A stretch of DNA of 64,000 bases from Rhodospirillaceae bacterium. Its GTDB lineage: Bacteria; Pseudomonadota; Alphaproteobacteria; Rhodospirillales; Rhodospirillaceae. Both the position numbers and the translations under genes were made by a program. The stretch spans positions 117,161 through 181,160 of the forward strand of contig JAQWRV010000022.1 in NCBI GenBank assembly GCA_029243545.1, read 5' to 3'. The notes beneath the pieces were generated by a model. The model was given only the letters and a program-made list of their open reading frames with translations. It did not search any database and was not told the origin of the DNA. This document shows positions 1 through 8,066 of this stretch, one piece after another (position 1 is the first letter of the stretch; every line of letters starts with the position of its first letter).

Positions 1-287
1 TCAAAGAGCATTACTGCGCCGACGTGACTGGAGTGCGGGCTATCCGGTTGACGCGGAAACTTGCTGACAATCTTTACGCCAAAAACCGGCGGATCGTTAG
101 GCGACCTCTTGCCGACGTAGCCAGGCATCACCGCCATTTTCCCTTGTGTGTCTGGTATCGCCATGAATTGACGCAGCGGCATGTCGATATCACCGCGGGA
201 TACTGCCTGCATTGTCGGACCCAAAACATCAACACATTGGGCGTGGCTCAAACTTTGGGCGACTGCAGCCCTATTGAGAATTAACAT
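1..287 (-). CDS. Ornithine cyclodeaminase/mu-crystallin family protein (partial, N-terminal part)
   Basis: The reading frame begins at an ATG (bases 287-285) and runs off the left edge, so only about 95 N-terminal residues are visible. They show the usual opening of this NAD(P)-dependent family: MLILNRAAVAQSL, then MPLRQF, MAVMPGYVG and FGVKIVSKFP, ending in a GAVMLF strand. Members include ornithine cyclodeaminase, alanine dehydrogenase and ketimine reductases; the substrate cannot be told from this part. It starts 10 bases after the cupin gene stop and is probably the third gene of the operon begun at base 1609. An AAGG about 8 bases upstream may be the ribosome site. The plus-strand frame over this region is only its shadow. 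Confidence 0.85.
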   Translation of the reverse strand, partial: MLILNRAAVAQSLSHAQCVDVLGPTMQAVSRGDIDMPLRQFMAIPDTQGKMAVMPGYVGKRSPNDPPVFGVKIVSKFPRQPDSPHSSHVGAVMLF

Positions 288-297
288 ATGGTAGACC

Positions 298-804
298 TTA
301 AGATTTATCGACTGAACGTGGTGGTACAAATTTCATGTATTCCATGACGTCGCCAACGTTATCCGGTCGGGAAAAAGCGTCAGGCATGGGTTCACCGGGC
401 GTGCGTGGCCGGCCTATCGAGCGGAACCAATACTCGAGCGCTGGAGGGAAGAAGACCCAAAATAGTTTCATATCCGTCTGCCCTGTGTTCTCAACCAGAT
501 GCCGCGCATACCTGCCAAACAGCACTGTTGTTCCTGGTTCTAGGTCATATGTTGCATCTTCGATCTCACACCGGCCGGTGCCTTCGTAAATAAAAATCAA
601 TTCATGATTTTTTTGATGACCATGTTCACGAACGTGACAGCCAGGAGGAAGCACTTGGATGCCCGAGGAGAAGCCGTCGTAGGGCGTATTTTCAGGTGTT
701 AAATGCACATCCACATAGCCTCGTGACGGCTCAGGCTGCCAAATGGACTCACCCTCGTCTGGGCCGATCACGGCCCACCATGGTTTCTTTACATCATCTA
801 GCAT
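298..804 (-). CDS. Cupin domain-containing protein
   Basis: A 168-residue single-domain cupin. The first metal-binding motif is at residues 59-75 (REHGHQKNHELIFIYEG), giving candidate ligands His61, His63 and Glu68. The second motif has His102 in the segment FGRYARHLVENTG. Such proteins are metal-dependent dioxygenases, isomerases or small-ligand sensors, and the reaction is unknown here. It overlaps the upstream alpha/beta hydrolase gene by 11 bases and is followed within 10 bases by the cyclodeaminase-like gene, so the three are very likely co-translated. No signal peptide is visible, so it is probably cytoplasmic. Confidence 0.85.
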   Translation of the reverse strand: MLDDVKKPWWAVIGPDEGESIWQPEPSRGYVDVHLTPENTPYDGFSSGIQVLPPGCHVREHGHQKNHELIFIYEGTGRCEIEDATYDLEPGTTVLFGRYARHLVENTGQTDMKLFWVFFPPALEYWFRSIGRPRTPGEPMPDAFSRPDNVGDVMEYMKFVPPRSVDKS

Positions 805-1609
805 GGAGGCCTCCCTGGGCGGCTGAAGTTAAGAAGCTTAGTACCGCATCATTATATTCATCTGTCCGCACTTGAGGCACGAAGTGACCGCCGAACGGCA
901 GGATCACCTTTTGTGCCCCAGGTATAATTGCAGCCAATTCATCGAAGAATGCAGCGGGCGTAATCTGGTCATCTTTCGCTCCAATAACCAGAGTCGGTAT
1001 ATCGATAGAAGACAATTGGTCTCTCAGGTCGTGCGCGAGCACGGCTTGGATTCGAGACACTTCAATGTATTCACCCGGAAACGATGCAAGCCGGTCCTCA
1101 CTTGCTCCGGTGAGTAGAGTTGGGTTTTCGTCGAACACTTGAGGTGGATACGCGCGCAGGAGTCCGTCCAGCAAATAAGCGTCTGCGCCTGACTCCTGGA
1201 GAACGCGCTGACGAAGTTTGAAGAGTTCCTGAAAATACTGACTTGGCCCAGGCCAACTTGCGCTCAACACGGTGCGTGACAGACGGTCTGGATGATTAAT
1301 CGCCAAGTGTTGTGCAATAGCCCCCCCGGTGGAGTGGCCCACCAAGGCAGTTGATGAAATGGACAACGCATCCATGAGCCGGACGACGTCTTCCGACATC
1401 TGTTCCACAGAGTACGCGATGTTGGATCTTGTGCTCCCTCCCGTCCCACGATGGTCATGGGTGACAACTTGAAAGTGATCTGAAAACGGCTGCACTTGGT
1501 GAGTCCAAAAAGACGCCCGACCACCAAGTCCCGAAACAAGCAATAGAGGGTCACCTGCGCCGATTATCTCGACACTCAGCTCAGCATCCCCGATGGAAAT
1601 CATGCCCAT
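794..1609 (-). CDS. Alpha/beta hydrolase
   Basis: A 271-residue alpha/beta-hydrolase fold protein. The nucleophile elbow GHSTGG puts the serine at residue 93. The acid is probably Asp213 or Asp214 in AKDDQITP and the base His242 in GGHFVP. The oxyanion region GLGG is at residues 27-30. It resembles small C-C or ester hydrolases of catabolic pathways (RutD/MhpC-like), but the substrate cannot be assigned. It is the first gene of a three-gene minus-strand unit and is divergent from the LysR gene starting at 1787, which is its likely regulator. The second in-frame ATG (residue 3) is an equally possible start. Confidence 0.87.
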   Translation of the reverse strand: MGMISIGDAELSVEIIGAGDPLLLVSGLGGRASFWTHQVQPFSDHFQVVTHDHRGTGGSTRSNIAYSVEQMSEDVVRLMDALSISSTALVGHSTGGAIAQHLAINHPDRLSRTVLSASWPGPSQYFQELFKLRQRVLQESGADAYLLDGLLRAYPPQVFDENPTLLTGASEDRLASFPGEYIEVSRIQAVLAHDLRDQLSSIDIPTLVIGAKDDQITPAAFFDELAAIIPGAQKVILPFGGHFVPQVRTDEYNDAVLSFLTSAAQGGLHAR

Positions 1610-1786
1610 GTGTTTGATCGCGTTTTAAACATTGTAGAGGTCCACTTTGGCCCATTTAGGGGGGTTAAGCCTAATTGGAATCCTTTAATTAAGATATATA
1701 TTTCTTTTATACATGCTTTCTATTTATTGATTTTCACTTATATTGATTGGACCCATATTACTGCCTGTGGGGGGCAAGGAAAGTTC
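1610..1786. promoter_or_regulatory. Divergent promoter region between hydrolase operon and LysR gene
   Basis: An A+T-rich 177-base spacer between divergent genes, the usual setting for LysR autoregulation. An 8-base direct repeat, TATTGATT, occurs at 1725-1732 and 1741-1748, spaced 16 bases start to start. An AAGGAAAG at about 1776-1783 precedes the LysR ATG. The long open frame through this spacer is read here as 5' extension noise, not coding. The operator role is inference from layout. Confidence 0.4.
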
Positions 1787-2683
1787 ATGGAACTCAAGCA
1801 ATTGCGCTATTTTATTGCCGTGGTTGACGCTGGCAGCCTTACCGGGGCGTCTAATGTTCTGCACATAACGCAGCCCGCACTCACCCGCAGCATTAAAAAC
1901 TTAGAAGCCCAGCTTGAGGCAGATTTACTCGAGCGGAAGACACGTGGCGTTTTACCAACAAAGGCGGGAACCCGCCTCTACCACCAGGCCAAGGTAATCC
2001 TCAATGAGACGACGCGCACGGCCAGTGATATTACTGCGACGGCGCGCGGTGAATCAGGCTCCATTCGCGTCGGTGTGGCAGCGATGTTTTCCGGCGAACA
2101 GATGGCGACCATTCTTGGTCGTCTTGCAGAAACTGTGCCCGGACTAAAAGTAGATGTCATCGAGGGTTTCTTTGAAGAGCTAATCACTGATCTAAAGCAC
2201 GCACGAGTAGAGGCGATTCTTTCGATTGCTCCGACCGGCGTCACCGATGATTCAATAGAATTTGAACCGTTACTGAGTGTGAAATCACATTTTGTGGTAG
2301 GCACAGACCACCCCCTCGCTCAGAAAAAAACACTAACGGTGGCTGATCTGACAGAGCACAAAATGGCTATGGTCGGTGCAAGAGGGCACGTCTCCCTTTT
2401 GGTGGCAGATCTCTTTGCATCGGAAAAACTTAGTCTCGCCACTCCAGCGGTTGAGACCAATTCCCTTGCTCTCTTACGTTCATTGGTGCTTTACCACGAT
2501 TATATCAGCATACTTCCCGATCATTTTCTTGCTGCTGACCTAGAGGGGAATAGAATTGTGCGCCTACCTGTTACGGGCACACCCTTTGAACGGTCGGCTG
2601 GATTAATTTTGCGACGCAGGGACTCACGCCGGCCTGCAATCAGTCACTTTATAAGCGCGGCGCGTCAGGTTTCTAAGAGTTGA
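1787..2683 (+). CDS. LysR family transcriptional regulator
   Basis: A 298-residue LysR-type regulator. I chose the ATG at 1787 because MELKQLRYFIAVVDAG is the canonical N-terminus and an AAGGAAAG ribosome site sits just before it. The frame is open back to 1610, but that stretch has no LysR character. The winged helix-turn-helix covers residues 15-45 (SLTGASNVLHITQPALTRSI). The rest is the periplasmic-binding-protein-like effector domain from about residue 90. It is divergent from the hydrolase-cupin-cyclodeaminase unit and followed at once by an MFS gene, so it probably controls one or both in response to a small organic acid. Confidence 0.9.
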   Translation: MELKQLRYFIAVVDAGSLTGASNVLHITQPALTRSIKNLEAQLEADLLERKTRGVLPTKAGTRLYHQAKVILNETTRTASDITATARGESGSIRVGVAAMFSGEQMATILGRLAETVPGLKVDVIEGFFEELITDLKHARVEAILSIAPTGVTDDSIEFEPLLSVKSHFVVGTDHPLAQKKTLTVADLTEHKMAMVGARGHVSLLVADLFASEKLSLATPAVETNSLALLRSLVLYHDYISILPDHFLAADLEGNRIVRLPVTGTPFERSAGLILRRRDSRRPAISHFISAARQVSKS

Positions 2684-2684
2684 A

Positions 2685-4070
2685 TTGACTAATATTATGA
2701 ATGATTCAGACCGCTCACCTAAAAGCGCAGAGACAACCGTTTCAGATAACCCGTTTGCGTTTCGGTCTGATGGTTATGCTTGGTTCGTCGTCTTTATGTT
2801 GTGTCTTGCTTCCGTCATCTCGTTCATTGATCGGCAAATCATCAACCTCCTAGTAGATCCGATCCGCGCAGACTTGGGCATCTCGGATACGCAAATCAGC
2901 CTGTTGCAAGGGTTTGCATTCGCCCTGTTTTATAGCGCAGTTGCTATACCTCTTGGCCGGCTTGCCGACGCAAAAAACCGGAAATCGATCATCGCGATCG
3001 GTATGATTTTGTGGTCAGTCGCCACGGCATTGTGCGGTATTAGCAAAGTGTTCTGGCAATTGTTTTTCGCACGCATGCTGGTAGGCGTTGGTGAAGCGAC
3101 TCTCTCACCAGCCGGTTTTTCCATGCTGTCAGATTATTTCCCGCGCAAGAGTTTGACCCGCGCCCTTAGTGTTTTTACAGGATCAAGTTTTTTAGGCTCA
3201 GGCATTGCCCTCGTATTGGGCGGACTCGTTTTCAAAGAGATGCTGGCTATAGGCCCCGTCGATCTCGGCATGTTTGGAATCGTACGCCCCTGGCAGATGG
3301 CATTTCTCGTTGTATCTCTACCGGGCTTGGTGTTCGTGGCCATCCTTTGGTTTGTTGTGCGCGAACCACCGCGGATCAGCAGCAATAGAGAGAGCGACAA
3401 CGCTGCACTGTCGTGGGGTGATGCGTGGTCCTATCTCGTCAATAATAGAAAAGTCCTCGGCCCCGTCGTTCTCGGCTTCACGTTTCTCGCCATGATGATG
3501 TTTTCTCTCGGCGCATGGGTACCGACATTTTTCATTCGCACCTATGGCATGAGCGCGGCTGAGATTGGAGGTATTTTTGGGCTGTACTTTATGTTTTTGG
3601 GGTCCGCAGGAGTTATATCCGGCGGTCTTCTATCTGACTGGCTTAAGGCCAAAGGATATGATGATTCGAATATGCGCGCGGGTTTGATATCAGCCGTTGT
3701 GACCTTACCCTTTCTGGCAACCTTCTCGCTGGTTGGGGATCAGACTCTGTCATTGATACTGCTCGCACCTGTAATTTTCTTCGGCACAATGCCGTTTGGA
3801 GCTGGTCCTTCCGCCCTACCATTGATCGTTCCGAACCGGCTCAGGGGGCAGGTTGTCGCTCTATACCTCTTAATTGGGAATCTAATTGGACAAGGCGGTG
3901 GACCGTGGTGTGTCGCTGTGTTTACGGACTATGTACTTGAAGACTCGGCGCTGATTCGTTTTTCTATCAGTATTGTTTGTTCAACCATACTCATCATCGG
4001 AGCCGTCATCCTTTACTTCGGCGCAAAGCCATACGCCAATCATGTGCAGGTCATGGAGAAAGAATTGTAG
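2685..4070 (+). CDS. MFS transporter, Spinster-like
   Basis: A 461-residue, 12-helix major facilitator carrier in the inner membrane. The early motif FIDRQIINLLVDPI and the SDTQISLLQGFAFALFYS segment are typical of the Spinster-like group seen in catabolic clusters. The loop 2-3 motif is GRLADAKNRK. Starts: TTG at 2685 lies 5 bases after AAGAG, while an in-frame ATG at 2697 is 17 bases from it, so the ribosome-site spacing favours TTG and four extra residues. It begins one base after the LysR stop. The likely substrate is the organic acid processed by the neighbouring enzymes, which is inference. Confidence 0.88.
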   Translation: MTNIMNDSDRSPKSAETTVSDNPFAFRSDGYAWFVVFMLCLASVISFIDRQIINLLVDPIRADLGISDTQISLLQGFAFALFYSAVAIPLGRLADAKNRKSIIAIGMILWSVATALCGISKVFWQLFFARMLVGVGEATLSPAGFSMLSDYFPRKSLTRALSVFTGSSFLGSGIALVLGGLVFKEMLAIGPVDLGMFGIVRPWQMAFLVVSLPGLVFVAILWFVVREPPRISSNRESDNAALSWGDAWSYLVNNRKVLGPVVLGFTFLAMMMFSLGAWVPTFFIRTYGMSAAEIGGIFGLYFMFLGSAGVISGGLLSDWLKAKGYDDSNMRAGLISAVVTLPFLATFSLVGDQTLSLILLAPVIFFGTMPFGAGPSALPLIVPNRLRGQVVALYLLIGNLIGQGGGPWCVAVFTDYVLEDSALIRFSISIVCSTILIIGAVILYFGAKPYANHVQVMEKEL

Positions 4071-4123
4071 GATGGTCCGGCTCAAGCGACCTAGGCATCA
4101 ATATATCCGCTTATACCTGTGAC

Positions 4124-4135
4124 ATAGAATTCTAT
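4124..4135. promoter_or_regulatory. Perfect 12-base palindrome upstream of the PhyH gene
   Basis: ATAGAATTCTAT is a perfect palindrome lying 82 bases before the dioxygenase ATG, in the 147-base gap after the MFS gene. It has the ATA-Nx-TAT form common in LysR-type operators. No experiment or conserved copy supports it in this window. Confidence 0.3.
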
Positions 4136-4217
4136 TTGCCCCATCCCATATGAGACGCCATGCTTTTTTTGAGATTAAGTCTACGGGCTAACCATACTAA
4201 CCACATTGAGAGACTCC

Positions 4218-5144
4218 ATGTCATTTAACAGAGAACCTCTTCGGCCCATATCGGATGATGACCGTGAAACCTACGCAAGGGATGGCGTCGTATGCTTACG
4301 TCAGGTTTGTGATCCAGAGTGGATAAAGAGTCTGCTACCTGCAGCGCGTCGAATTTCAATTGATGAAGAAGACCTGGGCCTTTTGCCAACCGCTCCGGGA
4401 CGATACCTGTCCAGAGTGATACAAGAATTCAGGCGTTTCATATTCGAATCGCCCATGGCACAAGCCGCTGCACAAACTATTGGCGCCTCAAAAGCTGTAT
4501 ATTTCTTGGAAGAATTGTTTGCCAAGCCCCCGCAATCAGACTCAAAAACCATTTGGCATTGCGACCGCATGGGATGGCCTGTTTCTGGAGTCATGGTGCC
4601 ATCACTTTGGATTCCCCTTAATCCTGTCGAACACGACAACTGTCTCGAAGTCTTAGCTGGCTCTCAAACGCAAGACGTACCTTATTGGTTATTTTCGCCA
4701 AACGCCCGGCAAATGATTAAGCCCGACGATAGGGCACCGCATCCGGATGAAACGAAATTACGTGCCGATCCTAACAACCGTTTTCTGAACTGGAAGATGG
4801 AGCCTGGCGATATGCTCGTGCTCCATCCATGGGTTCTTCACTATTCATCGGGCAATACGTCCGATGATTGGCGGATCGCCTTATCAGCGCGCATCTTTGG
4901 AGACGACATAGTCTGGAACCCCAGGCCAGATTGCCTCAACATTGCCGGCACTTCCTTTGATGAGATGGTAAAAGGCCAGCCGCCTCAGGGACCTTTGTTT
5001 CCAGTACTCTGGTCTGAGGATGGAAATAGGGACTCGGACGAACATTTCCCTCGGGGGTTTGCAACCACATGGGAGGCAAATCGAAGAGACAGCGTTAACG
5101 AAGACGCTCTCTTTATGAAAATGGCAGAGCAAGCGGCAGACTAG
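4218..5144 (+). CDS. Phytanoyl-CoA dioxygenase (PhyH) family protein
   Basis: A 308-residue non-haem Fe(II)/2-oxoglutarate-dependent oxygenase of the PhyH family. Candidate iron ligands are His114 and Asp116 (WHCD) and His208 in the strand VLHPWVLHYSSG. Arg219 in WRIALSAR is a candidate 2-oxoglutarate anchor. I chose ATG 4218 because GAGAG lies 5 bases upstream; a TTG 12 bases earlier would add MRDS. The substrate is unknown. Family members hydroxylate fatty acyl-CoAs, amino acids, quaternary ammonium compounds or natural products. Its stop overlaps the convergent gene at 5141 by 4 bases. Confidence 0.87.
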   Translation: MSFNREPLRPISDDDRETYARDGVVCLRQVCDPEWIKSLLPAARRISIDEEDLGLLPTAPGRYLSRVIQEFRRFIFESPMAQAAAQTIGASKAVYFLEELFAKPPQSDSKTIWHCDRMGWPVSGVMVPSLWIPLNPVEHDNCLEVLAGSQTQDVPYWLFSPNARQMIKPDDRAPHPDETKLRADPNNRFLNWKMEPGDMLVLHPWVLHYSSGNTSDDWRIALSARIFGDDIVWNPRPDCLNIAGTSFDEMVKGQPPQGPLFPVLWSEDGNRDSDEHFPRGFATTWEANRRDSVNEDALFMKMAEQAAD

Positions 5145-5548
5145 AAAAAGTCTGGAAAGAGGTTATTGAGGCGCTCCCAGGCGGCCATATTAACCTTTTT
5201 ACCTGGTTTACCTTTCGCGACAACACCCTGAGCTACGGTTGATCCTTTCTGATCACCGCTGAAGCCCATCCAAGCTGCCAGACTATCTAAGCGAAAATCG
5301 TAGGTACTAGAGACGGGAACCAATTGCAGAGATAACCCATCAAGGTCGCTCTGCTTAGCCGTGAAGTGTAGGACGGTTTGCGCTTCACTTCCCGATCCAT
5401 CTTGAGGACCCCTAATAAGACCGTCGGCATCGGGAAAGCAGCGCAATTTGCGTTCGGTTTGAACAATTGAATACCGCGTATCTAATTGCTCTATTACCAC
5501 GTCAATGCTGCGCACAATGGCGTGGTTCTGCTCAAGAGATACCTTCAC
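5141..5548 (-). CDS. Hypothetical protein
   Basis: A 135-residue soluble protein I do not recognise. It has no signal peptide or membrane segment. It is rich in short beta-like stretches (TRYSIVQTERKLRCFPDADG, LSLQLVPVSSTYDFRL) and ends in an aromatic tail, NNLFPDFF. The frame starts with GTG, which overlaps by 4 bases (GTGA) the stop of a 26-codon frame upstream. It lies convergent to the PhyH gene and overlaps its stop. It could be a small binding-fold protein, but no function can be proposed. Confidence 0.6.
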   Translation of the reverse strand: MKVSLEQNHAIVRSIDVVIEQLDTRYSIVQTERKLRCFPDADGLIRGPQDGSGSEAQTVLHFTAKQSDLDGLSLQLVPVSSTYDFRLDSLAAWMGFSGDQKGSTVAQGVVAKGKPGKKVNMAAWERLNNLFPDFF

Positions 5549-5625
5549 GCCGGCCCATCTGGCTCCTGTGCAACAACTCGACGGTAAGTTGCAAAAGCCT
5601 GTTCGGGCGACATAACTTTCTCCAT
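5545..5625 (-). CDS. Possible 26-residue leader peptide or N-terminal piece
   Basis: A short frame from ATG (bases 5625-5623) encodes MEKVMSPEQAFATYRRVVAQ followed by EPDGPA. Its stop shares a GTGA overlap with the GTG start of the 135-residue gene. That arrangement suggests either a translationally coupled leader or, after one frameshift, the true N-terminus of that protein. The ribosome site is weak. The coding status is uncertain. Confidence 0.3.
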   Translation of the reverse strand: MEKVMSPEQAFATYRRVVAQEPDGPA

Positions 5626-5652
5626 ATTCTTGGATAATTACCAGAGTTCTAT

Positions 5653-5696
5653 TCCCACTTTTGCGGGCAGCTTGCTACCATAGTGGGACAGTGTCC
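5653..5696. promoter_or_regulatory. Inverted repeats in divergent promoter region
   Basis: In the 118-base gap between the minus-strand orphan unit and the EthD-like gene, TCCCACT (5653-5659) is matched by AGTGGGA (5682-5688). The latter runs into GGACAGTGTCC (5686-5696), a near-perfect 11-base palindrome. It is a plausible operator for one or both divergent units; no regulator can be named. Confidence 0.3.
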
Positions 5697-5743
5697 GTTA
5701 GAATCAGTGCATAAACATAGTATCTGTATAAATTGGGGATTAC

Positions 5744-6673
5744 ATGTCTGATCTTACAAGGACTGAGAATCAGGCGGGTTTGGCGCGCATAACCTGTGGC
5801 TGGAAGAAAAGTGAGCTACCGCTCGATTGGGTAAGAAAGTATTGGCGAGATGTTCACAGCCCTGCCATTACCCGGCGCGACGGAGTCTACGACTACCGCC
5901 ATTATCAATTTGACAGCGTTCGCCCGAATGTCTTTCCAGCGATTGACGGCGTTGAGTACCACTGCCCTGACGGCCAGCACCTCATGTGGTTGTCTGATGT
6001 GCGGTACAAGGATGAGCAAGGTCTTGCAGCGTTTGATGTTTCGCCCTTTGGTGACATTAAAGCGCATCTTCTTGGCGACATAGAACTCATCGTTGACAAG
6101 AGCACCACCTATAAAGCCATTGGCGAGAACGCTTTCACTTATGTGGACAGCACCAAAGACGCCACACCGCAGGGACCGGTTCCCTCACCCACGTATGCTC
6201 TTTTTATTCGTCAGAAGTCGGACGAAGATTCTTTTCGCGAGTGCTTGAGAAAAGTAGCTAAGAAATGGTCTGAGATTTCAGAGGTAAACCGCCTCAGACT
6301 GAGCTTGTTCGACGTGCCCGATATGGAAGCGGAGCGCAAAGCCGGATATCCGGTTAAGACCCACCCAATAGAGATGCAGTATCAGGCTTGGATAGACCTG
6401 ACGATTGAAAATGATAAAGCCGCGCAAACACTGATATCGAGTTTGGACACTGCGGATGTTGCCGCTCATGTCAGCACGATCCACGCCTATCCAGTCCGCG
6501 TTGTGTACACCAGTATTTACGCGGGGCAACCTACCTTGGTTGGTCTACGGGGATACCCCGCTTATGAAGCCATCACAGCATTGGGTGCAGACAATCAAAA
6601 ACAGTCTGCCTTACTAGAATGGATGTATGGCCCAGTTGCTCGAGACGGTGCCGTAGATGGAATTAAATCATGA
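5744..6673 (+). CDS. EthD-like dimeric alpha-beta barrel protein (two domains)
   Basis: A 309-residue protein whose first half carries an EthD/ferredoxin-like signature: a strand, then WVRKYWRDVHSPAITRRDG and DYRHYQF. A second alpha-beta module begins near residue 148 (TYALFIRQK) and again contains strand-helix-strand elements, so it looks like an internal duplication. EthD-type proteins assist ring-cleaving or P450 pathways and can act as lyases or decarboxylases. It starts just after a putative divergent promoter and overlaps the MmgE/PrpD gene by 4 bases (ATGA), suggesting a shared pathway. The exact reaction is unknown. Confidence 0.65.
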   Translation: MSDLTRTENQAGLARITCGWKKSELPLDWVRKYWRDVHSPAITRRDGVYDYRHYQFDSVRPNVFPAIDGVEYHCPDGQHLMWLSDVRYKDEQGLAAFDVSPFGDIKAHLLGDIELIVDKSTTYKAIGENAFTYVDSTKDATPQGPVPSPTYALFIRQKSDEDSFRECLRKVAKKWSEISEVNRLRLSLFDVPDMEAERKAGYPVKTHPIEMQYQAWIDLTIENDKAAQTLISSLDTADVAAHVSTIHAYPVRVVYTSIYAGQPTLVGLRGYPAYEAITALGADNQKQSALLEWMYGPVARDGAVDGIKS

Positions 6674-8028
6674 CGGAATTGTCGGTTTCAGAGCGCTTGG
6701 TGAAATTTGCGCAAGACTGGGCGAAGCGTGATTTACCTGACGACGTGACCAATGAAGCGAAACGGCTCTTGCTCAATCAATTGAAAGCATCTGTGGGTGC
6801 GACGGATCATGAAGCCATTCGCATTCTTCATGACACCGTAGCGCCTCCCCATAACGGCACGGCCCACGCTATTTGGCTCGGCACGGAAACAACGGCGGCC
6901 GATGCCTGCGTCGTCAATGGCGCCTTATTCGAAGTCCTCGACTATCACGATACCTACATCCCCTGTTACATGCACGCGACCTCAGCCGTTCTGCCGGCTG
7001 TGCTCGCCCAGGCGGAGATCGGCAACCATAGCGGCAGAGATGTTATTCAAGCGCTGGCGCTGGGCATGGAAGTGGAACTGGCTGTCGCGACGATCTTGAT
7101 GCCCAGTGCCTATTACAGAGGATACGTACCCGCTGGCCTCACTGGTGGTGTAGGTGCTGCTGCTGCGTGTGCACTTCTCGCTAACCTTGACGCTGAACAG
7201 ATGCGCAATGCCTTAGGTATCGCCATGTGCACGGCATTCGGTACCTACGTATCTGTCGGTAGCATGACTCTATCCTACATCACAGGCGCAACGGCCAAAT
7301 CGGGTTTGACTGCTTTTCAATTGGCGGCACGTGGTTTCGATGCGCCGGCGACGGCGTTCGAAGGCGATAAAGGCATGCTGGTCACCCACTCAGATGAAGA
7401 CCCAGAGAAAATTGAAGATGTGATTGAGTCATTGGGCAAGACATGGCGAATTCATGGCCAGACCTACAAAACCGTACCGACGGAAACGATTACCCATGGG
7501 CCGGTCGAATGTGTATTGGATGTTCTAGATAGGGCCAACGGACGCGCGGTAAAACGCATGACGTTCAAGGTTCAGGAAATCGTGAAAGATATCTGCGACG
7601 AACGGATGGAACGGTTTGGTGATCCGAGCAGTGAGCTAACAGCGCGGTTCGATCTCTGTTTTTGTGCGGCGGCCGCTTGGGTCCGCGGAAAATTCACGTT
7701 AGACGAAATGAAGGAACCGGCTTACACGAGTCAAACCATTCTAGATCTGCGTGCCAAGATGGAGCTTGTTGCAGACCCCAATCGTGAGACCTTTGAAGGG
7801 TGTTCCCTTGAAGTGGAGTTCACTGACGGGTCCACTGAGACCTCGAATGTGGACGCTTTTCTAGGAAGTCCCGGTAATCGTATGTCCGACACGCAATTGT
7901 CTGACTTGTTTAAGGTGTCTGCAGCTGGTCATTTAGCCGACATCGAGATCGACGACATTCTTGATGCAACGTGGAACCTGGACCAGGCTTCCGACATAAC
8001 GCGTTTAATATCCCTTCTGACGTTGTAG
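6670..8028 (+). CDS. MmgE/PrpD family protein
   Basis: A 452-residue protein of the 2-methylcitrate dehydratase (PrpD)/MmgE superfamily, of normal length. Seen features are VVNGALFEVLDYHDT and HATSAVLPAVLA near residues 79-115, GYVPAGLTGGVGAAAA in the all-helical domain, and an MTFKVQEIVKDIC start to the smaller domain. The superfamily includes 2-methylcitrate and cis-aconitate decarboxylase-type enzymes, and many members have other dehydratase or racemase roles. The gene overlaps the EthD-like gene and lies 38 bases before an alpha/beta hydrolase gene, pointing to organic-acid catabolism. It should not be read as the propionate enzyme without prpB/prpC nearby, and none is here. Confidence 0.85.
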   Translation: MTELSVSERLVKFAQDWAKRDLPDDVTNEAKRLLLNQLKASVGATDHEAIRILHDTVAPPHNGTAHAIWLGTETTAADACVVNGALFEVLDYHDTYIPCYMHATSAVLPAVLAQAEIGNHSGRDVIQALALGMEVELAVATILMPSAYYRGYVPAGLTGGVGAAAACALLANLDAEQMRNALGIAMCTAFGTYVSVGSMTLSYITGATAKSGLTAFQLAARGFDAPATAFEGDKGMLVTHSDEDPEKIEDVIESLGKTWRIHGQTYKTVPTETITHGPVECVLDVLDRANGRAVKRMTFKVQEIVKDICDERMERFGDPSSELTARFDLCFCAAAAWVRGKFTLDEMKEPAYTSQTILDLRAKMELVADPNRETFEGCSLEVEFTDGSTETSNVDAFLGSPGNRMSDTQLSDLFKVSAAGHLADIEIDDILDATWNLDQASDITRLISLLTL

Positions 8029-8066
8029 TGTTCGATGAAGGTTGAACGAGAAACGGCACTCATTCT

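Noticed and set aside
24..284. 86-residue plus-strand open frame
   Set aside because: It is the antisense of the ornithine cyclodeaminase-like gene, whose minus-strand translation shows family motifs.
1610..1786. 59-codon upstream extension of the LysR frame
   Set aside because: It has no LysR character, while ATG 1787 has both the canonical N-terminus and a good ribosome site.
6670..8028. prpD, 2-methylcitrate dehydratase
   Set aside because: The family is right but prpB, prpC and related genes are absent, so a specific name would overreach.
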